Shown: piece after piece, positions 56,566 through 64,000 of the stretch
How the letters are laid out: the number at the start of each line of letters is the position of its first letter
Position numbering within the stretch: position 1 is the first letter of the stretch
From: Vigna angularis
Taxonomy: Eukaryota > Streptophyta > Magnoliopsida > Fabales > Fabaceae
Assembly: GCF_016808095.1 (NCBI RefSeq)
Contig: NC_068974.1
Span: forward strand, 14,384,001 to 14,448,000
DNA: 64,000 bases
Reading direction: 5' to 3'
Made by a program: the position numbers and the translations under genes
Notes under the pieces: model-generated
Told to the model about the DNA's origin: nothing
What the model saw: the letters and a program-made list of their open reading frames with translations, nothing else
Database searches by the model: none

Positions 56566-58434
56566 AAAGCTTATTAAGAAAGACACCCACGCATGGCTTT
56601 GATGATGTGCAAGTAGTCCTAATCTTCCTTGGAGGTCTTGGTTCACAAACCAAGATGATGCTTGACGCCTCAGCAGGAGGAAATATCAAATGGAAAACTC
56701 CAGAGGAAGCTACAGAAATCATTGACAATATGGCTACTAGTGACAATGAACTCAACAGTGAAAGAGGAGCTCCTATACAACAAAAAGGAGTTCTACAGTT
56801 ACAAAACCATGATGCCTTGCTAGCACAAAATAAGATATTAACCTAACAACTGGAGACTCTTACGAAAACACTTGCACAACTATCAAAAGAGTTAAAGACT
56901 GTTGCACAGGCTCAATCACAATTGTGTGAATTATGTGGAGGTGACCATATCAATGGTCAATGCGCTTTTCCAGTAGAAGCATTAGAGGATGTAAACTTCA
57001 TGGCCAATTAATACCATCAGGGGAATTTTAATCAAGGGTGGAAACCACACCCAAGCATTGGTCACGGACAAACTGGGCAACCTGGACAAACTGGGCAATT
57101 CAATAAGCAACAGCAACAACCAATCTTATGGCAACAGATTGCTATACTAAATGAAAGGTCAATAAGGATGGAAGAAACTCTTCATCAGTTCATACAGAAA
57201 ACTGAGTCTACTCAAAAGAGCACTGAGGCTTCTATTAAGAATTGGGAGACTCAAATGGGTCAGATTACCAAGCAGTTGGAAGAGAGGCCAAACAAAAATT
57301 TTGGGGCTAATACTGAGGTTAACCCCAGGGAAGAATGCAAAGTGGTGGAGAGTACAAATGATGAGAAAGTTGAGTTAAAAGAAAAGAGAGAAAAAAAAGA
57401 AAAAGAAGAGAGAGGAGAGAGAGAAAAAGAAAAAGAGAGAAAAGAGAAAGGAGAGAGAAGAGAGATAGAGAGTAATGATATTTTTCCTTTTCCAATAAAT
57501 CAAGAGAAGCAATTTCATTTTACAGAATTATTCAAGATGGTGGACAATGATGTACCTTGGAATCAGATACTACAACAAATTGCAGTTTATACTAAACCTG
57601 AAGAAGAAGTCTCTACAAGGAAAAGACGTAGAGATGATAATACAAAAAAGTATAAAGCTGTTAAAAAGGAGTCATTCCCTCTAAAGGCAAAAGATCCAGG
57701 AGGTTTCTCCATTCCATGCACAATAGGGAAGAAGAGGATAAACAAAGCCTTACTCGATTTAGGATCAAGTGTTAACTTGATACCTTATTCTTTACTGGAG
57801 CAGATCGGTGATGTTGATGTGAAGCCTGTAAAGGTTAACTTAGTAATGGCAGATGGATCTTCAAAGGAACCCTGTGGAATCGCCGAAGATATTATAGTTT
57901 GTGTGGGCAAACTCCAGTTCTTGGTAGACTTTGTGGTGATGGATATGGAGACTGAAAAGATACCCATTATTCTTGGAAGACCGTTTATGAAAACGGCCAA
58001 AGCTATCATTGATGTGAACGAAGGTATAGTGGTGCTCCAAGACAGAGAAGAGAGAGTTGTTGTAGATGTTTTCAAGGAAGAGAGGCAGATGCAGGATAAA
58101 GAAGCTAGTCATAAAGCTGCATTTCAAGATGTACTCATGACTAGCTCTCAAGATGAAAAGCCCAAGGTTAAAGGTAAACATTGTTTATTGTTTCAGGTAC
58201 TGGAAAAAGAAAAGATTGGAAGAGGAAGGAAAGTTCTTGATGACTGGATGAAAGAACAACTCCAACTGGGTACACCTGTGAGAGTCAAAAACAAATTGTA
58301 GGTTGTGAAAGACTATAAAGAAAAGAAGATGATAGAGATAGAGTCTCCATATTCTAGAAGAGTCAAAACAGTACACCGGAAGCAGTTGAGGAGTTGGTGG
58401 AATATGGACATCAACCAGGAAGAAGGAACTTGAA
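56566..58434 (+). pseudogene. Gag C-terminal part and aspartic protease
   Basis: One frame, broken by TAA 56844, TAA 57009 and TAG 58299. Gag resumes (VLIFLGGLGSQTKMMLDASA), then a zinc knuckle (CELCGGDHINGQC), a long charged Lys/Glu-rich linker (57370-57480) and the retropepsin-like protease: active site ALLDLGSSVNLIPYS with Asp at 57756, then PIILGRPFMKTAKAII. Pol domains do not follow. The tail (VKTVHRKQLRSWW) ends near 58434. Confidence 0.88.
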
Positions 58435-58454
58435 CTTTATTGGGTCAAGCTAAT

Positions 58455-58745
58455 GACGTTAAAAGAGCGCTTGCTGGGAGGCAACCTAGTGATTTAAGAA
58501 CTTTTAATTTTTGGTTTGGTGATGTAATTTTGAACTTTTGAACATTATTTCTGTAAATATTTTGTTGGGATATAGCATCTACTGAAGGATGCTAGGTGGT
58601 TAAGTATCCACTGAAGGATACTAGGTTTGTTACATCTACTGATGGGTGTTGGTAAGAAAGTTTTGCACCTACTGATGGGTGTTGGTGGATTTTGGGTCAG
58701 GCTCGTAAGGTTAAACAAGCGCTACCTGGGAGGCAACCCAGTTGA
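58455..58745 (+). repeat. Repeat block after the gag-protease frame
   Basis: gctgggaggcaacc (58470) and cctgggaggcaacc (58728) bracket short units: catctactgaaggatgctagg / gtatccactgaaggatactagg and two copies of cctactgatgggtgttggt. No ORF. Confidence 0.8.
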
Positions 58746-59620
58746 TTGATTATATTTTTGTTTGTTCTGCTGTAGTTGCATAATAGGATTTTGCATGAGT
58801 AATCTGAACATGTTATCGTAGGGACTAAGTGAGAGGCATGGGTAGGAGGCACCTAGGTTAAGTTAGGAAGAAGAAGAGCACTTCCCGAAAGTGCCGCTGA
58901 GCGGCAAACTACCGTTGAGCGGTAGTGTCGCAGATTGGGCTTAGGCTTCCCCTAAGCGGAACCCGAGCCCATTAGGGTATTTTTATACCCTAAGCTGCGC
59001 CTTAGTTTCTCTTTTCAGATTTTTCTCTGCACACACACTCCTACATACTTTTTTCAAAGGTTCTCTACAATTTTTCCCTCATCCCTTTTGAGAAAATCTC
59101 TCTTTCACTCATTTTATCACTAGCTTTCCATCTAAGTTTGGGGTAGGAAGAGAGAGCATCATAGCTTGAAATCATTCTCAGTTCATCTAGCATCTCCACC
59201 TAAGTAAGTCAAGCATTTTTCATTCTAGGGTTCTTGAATGTAAATTTGATTGTTAAACCATGAATCTTTAGGGGTTTTGATTTCTATGCATGATTTGATG
59301 ATTTAATTGAAGTTTGAACCGATTAAACTGAATGATTTTGATCTGAAAAACTGAAAATTGCATGTGGGTGGAGTTAGGACAGGTTAAAATGAAGTTTTCA
59401 AAAATCTGCAAAGTCACCGCTCAGGGGTAAATTGCTGCTGAGCGGCACTCTGACAGACATTAGATTTTTGCTGAATTGTGTTCTGGATTGCTGCATTGGT
59501 GGCGCTGAGGGGTGATTTTTGACCCTTAGTAGTGGTTTAGCTTCAAAATATGTGTTGTTTGTGTGTTACTAATGAATTACAACAATTTTTGGTGGTTTTG
59601 TATTTGTGTTTGATGTAGGA
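58746..59620 (+). other. Non-coding leader of the extra ORF
   Basis: It includes CCGCT-G-AGCGG-type motifs near 58895 and 59435 like those in the LTRs, and a CT-rich stretch with ctctctttcactc (59095). The mix suggests an internal promoter or splice leader, but none is proven. Confidence 0.45.
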
Positions 59621-60877
59621 ATGGCATCCTCTTCAGGCAAAAGAATAAAGACCATGGCATCCAAAAGAAAAGAAAAGGAACCAGAACAATCCCATTCTAG
59701 TAGGTTCCTATCTCGCAAACATGAAAAGTATTTCAAGGTGGTCCAAGATAGGAGGCTACTGATGGAGAGAAAGGTTGGAATGATACCTAATTTTGCTCCT
59801 CAATTTGGAGAGCAATTGTTAGGGAATGATTGGGGAAAGCTAGCCACATACCCTACACCTGCCAATATAGCTGTGGTGAAAGAATTCTACACTAATGCAA
59901 GAAAGATTGGTGAGTATCCAGCTGAGAATTACCTTGGCTATGTCAGAGGCCATGCTATCAGGTATGATCCTGATTCCATCAACAACTTTTTGGATACTGT
60001 GTGGGCTGGTGAGCAGTGCCAGTTTGCTCTCTGTATGGAAGAAGGCGCTTATTTTGAGGATGTAGAGAGAGTTTTATGTGTACCTAGAGGACATTTTCAG
60101 AGGAATAGAACTGGCGTTGTGGTAAACATTAGGAGAACTGACTTGACTCCTCTTGCAAAGTATTGGATGGCATTTTCTCATGCCAACATTCAGCCATGTT
60201 CTCATGTGTCAGACATTACTCTTAGCAGGGCACTCCTCCTTTACTGTGCAATCAGGAACTTGAATGTCAATATTGGACAGGTAATAGCTGATGAGATAAG
60301 GGTGTGTGCTAACACAACAAACAACAAAGCACCCTTAGGACATTCGTCTTTAATCACACACCTCTGCAAGATAGCTGGGGTGGATACTTCATCTCCACCC
60401 TTTGAAAGGCCAAGGAAAGGAATTGATGAGGCTTATTATAGACAATGTTGTGGAGGTGATGAAGCAGCTCAACCAGTTCCACCACGTCGTACTCGTAGAG
60501 AAAGAGGGCAAGCACAGAGTCGGCCATCTGCTGAAACACATGAAGCATAACCTTTTCAAATGAGGGACATGTACATGTCTCTTATAGGTGCACAGTTACA
60601 GTCTATCCACAGAGGGCAGGTGGCTACTGCAGAGATGATTGTTGGAATGTATGATACACCTCCAGCACACAGGTAGACTATGGAGGAGTTTCATAATGTG
60701 GTAGCTTGGCCAGAAGAGCAGGTACAAGGAGGCAGAGCTGAAGCAGCTGAAGCTTCAGCTATGGAGATGGAGGAAGATGATATTGAAGCTGATGATGATG
60801 ATGCATTTGAGGATGCGGAAGATGAGAAGAAGAGGAGGATACAGATCACAGCTCAGATTGATGAGGAGCTGAGATAG
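59621..60877 (+). pseudogene. Putative plant transposon ORF (PF20167-like)
   Basis: Starts at ATG 59621 (MASSSGKRIKTMASKRKEKE). A central domain matches the pattern of transposon ORFs: NFAPQFGEQLLGNDWGKLAT, VVKEFYTNARKIGEYP, YVRGHAIRYDPDSIN, LAKYWMAFSHANIQP and SSLITHLCKIAGV. A basic then strongly acidic tail follows (EMEEDDIEADDDDAFEDAED). Two in-frame stops, TAA 60548 and TAG 60674, split an otherwise open frame of 419 codons. A relative sits in the MULE at 11153. It takes the place pol would have in a full element. Its function is unknown. Confidence 0.75.
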
Positions 60878-62118
60878 CATTTACTGATGAATGCTATCAT
60901 AACTAGAGCAGGACTTATGCTTTTGTTTGGTTTTGTGTTCTGAACTTACTTTTGTTTTCAGAATAGGATTTGATGTACTTAATTGGAAAATTTGTCTGTT
61001 ATGATGGTTTGCTTGTGATTGTGATTGCTTGATAAAGTAATGCTTGATGATGCTTTGATATAGATTGATATTGAGACGTGCACATGCTTATACAGGTGGT
61101 TCACAAGCTGTGTGAACAAATGCATGATGTTGTGATTGTGATTGTGATATTAAGCAGGATGTTTATGTCAAATGTGAATGAGCTTATGTGTGAGGTTTTG
61201 AGCTCCAGAGTTGTGTGAATGAATGCTATTCTTTGGAAGCATGAATGACTTTGCCCAGGTTTTCTATGATTGAATTACTTGCTTGTTTGCATCATATGAT
61301 CAAGGTCATTTGTTGGTAGCCAAATTTCATGATTAGCCCACTAAAAGAGAACACTATGTGTTCTATCCTTTGAACCTCTAGCCTTGAACATGATTTGAAA
61401 AACCTTTGTTGAAAAGATTTACCTTGAGTTAAGTAGAAAATATTTTGTGGTATTAACAAATGTTCAAGTTTGGGGTTGTTGGAAAATAGAAAGGGAAATT
61501 GAAAGCATTGAGCTAAGTGCTAAGAAATAAGAATGTGAAAAGAAAAAGAAAAAGAGAAAGAAAAGAAAAGAAAAAGCAAAGCTCAATGCAAAAGAAAGTT
61601 GGGAATAAATAAGAATTATTGTGTTGATATGATTCTCTTAACTCAAGGGTTTTGTGATCTAGAAAAACTAATTTTCTTGTTAGCCCAGCCACATTATAAG
61701 CCATTGAAAAAGTCCTTGTGATGATGCATGTTTGTGAATTTATTTGATTGTGGTTAAATGAAAGGCAAAGACGATTCATGTGACATTGTGATAGTAGAGT
61801 GAATGAGTGATTACCTCTTATACACTTGTGTTTGAGTGAAACACTTTACCTAGTGAGGAAATATTCATTAAGCACATGAGCATCCATGTTTAGTTGATTG
61901 ATCATTCATGAAAAATAGCATTTGTTGGATATTAAGTGACTTTGTGAACACCAAAGCATGTGCATGTCTTGATTGAAATCTTTTTCATGAGTTTGATTGA
62001 AGTTTTTACTCATCTTGAAAAGAAGATTTTTGAATGAGTGAACCATTATAAGGATTGGTAGAAGATTGAGTTACATCTTGTTTGCTTGAGGACAAGCAAA
62101 GTTCTAAGTTTGGGGTTG
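60878..62118 (+). other. 3' untranslated part of the retrotransposon
   Basis: AT-rich with a purine block of aag/aaag units near 61535-61580. The phrase aagtttggggttgt occurs at 61467 and again at 62107; the second, directly before the 3' LTR, is the likely polypurine tract. Confidence 0.6.
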
Positions 62119-63423
62119 TGATAACAATTGAAAAACTGTTATTTTCACGCTTAAAATTGATACTAAAAGCAACCCTTAACACTTAGAAACTAGCTTGAAA
62201 TCATGCTTTTGGTCATATTTTTAGAAATAAGAGAGTTGGACAGGTTTATGCTTGATTTCAGTGTTTTTATGCAGGTTTTAAGGTGAATTTGGTGAAAGAA
62301 GTGAAGAAGGATAGAGATGGAATCAGAAAAGACATCAAAAAGTGCAAAAGGAGAAGCCGCAACTGTCGTTCAGCGGCAGTTTACCGCTGAGCGGCACTCA
62401 GGCAGTCACGTTGGCTCCGCTGAGGGGTGAAAAGGCCGCTGAGGGGAGAAAAACAACTCACGCACTTACCGCTGAGCGGTAATTTACCGCTGAGCGGCAC
62501 TATTTTGGGCTTGGGCCTAATTTTCTGTAATTTTAGAATAGTATATAAGCTTTAGGACGTCCTAGGGTTTGTATCTTTGGCAAAGACGAAGCAAACACTC
62601 TATTTTCCACCCCTTGAAGGAAGATCTTGGATACTCAGGCTACCTCCTCCTCTTTCTAGGGTTCTATCTTTCATTCTTTCATTATTGTTCATCTAGTTTC
62701 ACCATGAATATGGTGAACTAAACCTTGTATGGTTGTTGGGGAATCAATGTAGTCTTGTGAAACTCTCATATATGGAATTTGTGTTTTAACATCTTATATT
62801 AAGATATATGCTTTCTTTCATCTTTAGCTAGGGTTTTTCCTCTTTGCTTATTGCTTGCTTTGTTTAACTCATTCATTGCCATGATTATTGATTTTGTCGA
62901 TACAAGAACGTACGGGGAAGTCTAGATCCGGGGAATTTCTCCCAATAGCATATTGGTTGCCTTTAAGCTCCTGCACTTTAAAAACATATTACTAGGAATG
63001 CTAGGAATTGTATGAACTCGTAATTAAGGATAGGCCTTCTTGCAAGGTGATTTAGAGAGTGACATTAGCATTGATGATAAGAATGATGAATTCTTAAAAG
63101 TATATGAGAGTGGATAAGATGAAATTGATAACCCCAATAACATACTCATCCATTTAATTCATTAAAGTGTTTGTTTTCCTCTTTTCCATTGATCAAATTC
63201 ATGCATACATGTTTAATTACTGTCTTTTGCATTTAAATCCTACAATCAATTGTTAACAAGTCTTAAATAATCAACAAATCATATAGTTAACTAGGTCGTG
63301 AGTCCTTTGGGAAAACAATACTTGGTCTTACCTAGTTTTATTACTTGATACGATTCGGTCACACTTGCCGATTGTTAAACAAGTTTGTGGCGCCGTTTTT
63401 CGGTGTTCATAAATTTGTCATCA
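62119..63423 (+). repeat. 3' LTR
   Basis: 1305 bases; the excess over the 5' LTR is mainly one extra ~18-bp CCGCTGAGCGGTAATTTA-type unit near 62468-62486. The motif copies are better preserved here than in the 5' LTR. Confidence 0.95.
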
Positions 63424-64000
63424 ATTGTCCCAGTATCAGAGAGAATATATAACTGACATGGACGAGTGTCATCCATGTCGTCCCTTGGGGCACCGGCAGT
63501 TGAGCACCGTTTGGGTAACGTATTTCCATCTGGCAGCATTTCATTCAACAACGACAACAATTATGTAAAACTCTTATCACTCCATCCATTGCTCGCCTTT
63601 AAATTCATGAGCCTTAACACTGCTAACAACCGTGTGAAGTTAGTTTAACCCGCATACAAAGGAGTCTCTGCATCAGTGGACATCGTTTCATACACATGCG
63701 CTTGGGCAAAAGCTTCTGCGCCAACATCGCGGATCATGTCCTCTAAGTTGTCTTCTTCGGCTTGATCTTCCATACCCATTGTGGAATCATAAACATTTTC
63801 AGTTGGAGAGACAGTTGGAGAGACAGTTGGAAAGTCTGTTAATTCGCCGTGCCATATCCATGTTGTATAACTTCGTATGAAACCATCACAGATAAGATGT
63901 TCCTTAATATCAGTTGCGTTCAACTTCCTCCCATTCAAACAATTGACACAGGGACATCTGAACTTGACTTCATCATCACCACTTGTACTCGCATTACGTT
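63424..64000 (-). pseudogene. CACTA gene N-terminal part: transposase-associated domain
   Basis: The frame is open from the window edge. It shows the zinc-binding Transpos_assoc motif (RCPCVNCLNGRK, IRSYTTWIWHGE), an acidic hinge with a short TVSP duplication, and the start of a TNP2-like region (LRLMNLKASNGWSD, LLNEMLPDGNTLP). It then passes within a few codons to sequence that leads into the DUF8039 segment at 52249. TNP2's catalytic core is absent. TAA stops at 63645 and near 63564 break the frame. The 5' part is cut off by the window. Confidence 0.8.

Larger units (their letters stand above)
52250..63423 (+). mobile_element. LTR retrotransposon with gag-protease and extra ORF
   Basis: LTRs at 52250-53535 and 62119-63423 (TGATAACA...GTCATCA, about 97% alike by eye). 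The Asp-tRNA primer site and gag type match Athila/Tat-like Ty3/gypsy elements. The flanks atggt and attgt are a 5-bp target duplication with one change. Removing the element and one target copy restores an unbroken codon phase in the CACTA gene, which confirms the boundaries. No reverse transcriptase, RNase H or integrase is seen. Confidence 0.93.
50127..64000 (-). mobile_element. CACTA element, continuing past the window
   Basis: The terminus CACTAGTAGAGTCAGGGG at 50127 is the 3' end of an element read on the minus strand. Its gene occupies 50866-52249 and 63424-64000, with an LTR retrotransposon inserted between. The 5' end lies beyond base 64000, so the size and target duplication cannot be judged. 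It is related to the deletion derivative at 1225-4335. Confidence 0.85.

Overview
The window is plant nuclear DNA, almost certainly from a eudicot and most likely a legume of the Vigna/Phaseolus kind. This rests on the AT-rich spacers, GT-AG introns and the LTR, CACTA and Mutator families present; the genus is an inference that no single-copy gene in the window confirms. It is a nested transposon landscape: I find one plausibly functional small host gene (a RING-H2 protein), one intact retrotransposon polyprotein, and many broken transposon genes.

Layout. About 984-17734 is a roughly 16.7-kb composite Mutator-like element (MULE) with degenerate terminal inverted repeats. It carries a DUF1985-like accessory gene at each end, both pointing inwards, a FAR1-type transposase and a second ORF in the middle. 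Two oppositely oriented arrays of a ~283-bp repeat, each unit holding a palindrome, bracket the central genes. A 3.1-kb CACTA deletion derivative (1225-4335) sits in its left arm. After a gene-free stretch (17735-19560) comes a CACTA end (19655-20180) fused to a frameshifted RING-H2 copy (20185-20749). The 3' flank of that copy is split by an 11-kb insertion (20750-31824, target duplication CTAGG). This insertion looks like an Ogre/Tat-type solo LTR that itself holds an intact Ty1/copia element (22310-27357, target duplication CCGTG) and a truncated Ty3/gypsy chromovirus-like fragment. The RING flank resumes at 31825 and is cut again by a Ty3/gypsy Tat/Retand-like element (32767-42125) with decayed minus-strand gag-pol and two plus-strand (antisense) extra ORFs. 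Then follow a small non-autonomous element with three LTR copies (42740-45230, target duplication CTATG), an AT-rich repeat field (45.6-50.1 kb), and inside that field the complete RING-H2 gene (48590-49018).

From 50127 to beyond the right edge lies a second CACTA element read on the minus strand. Its gene joins a transposase-associated N-terminus to DUF8039-like and Ulp1 protease segments. The exon joining these parts is split by an 11.2-kb LTR retrotransposon (52250-63423) that keeps gag and protease plus an extra ORF but shows no reverse transcriptase. Its gag is in turn split by a 2.1-kb solo LTR (54441-56560).

How the parts relate: nesting and LTR similarity by eye give a relative order. 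The MULE and CACTA hosts and the RING duplication are older; the copia (~96% LTR identity), Retand-like (~97%) and gag-protease (~97%) elements are younger. No tRNA, rRNA, CRISPR or bacterial-type feature was seen.
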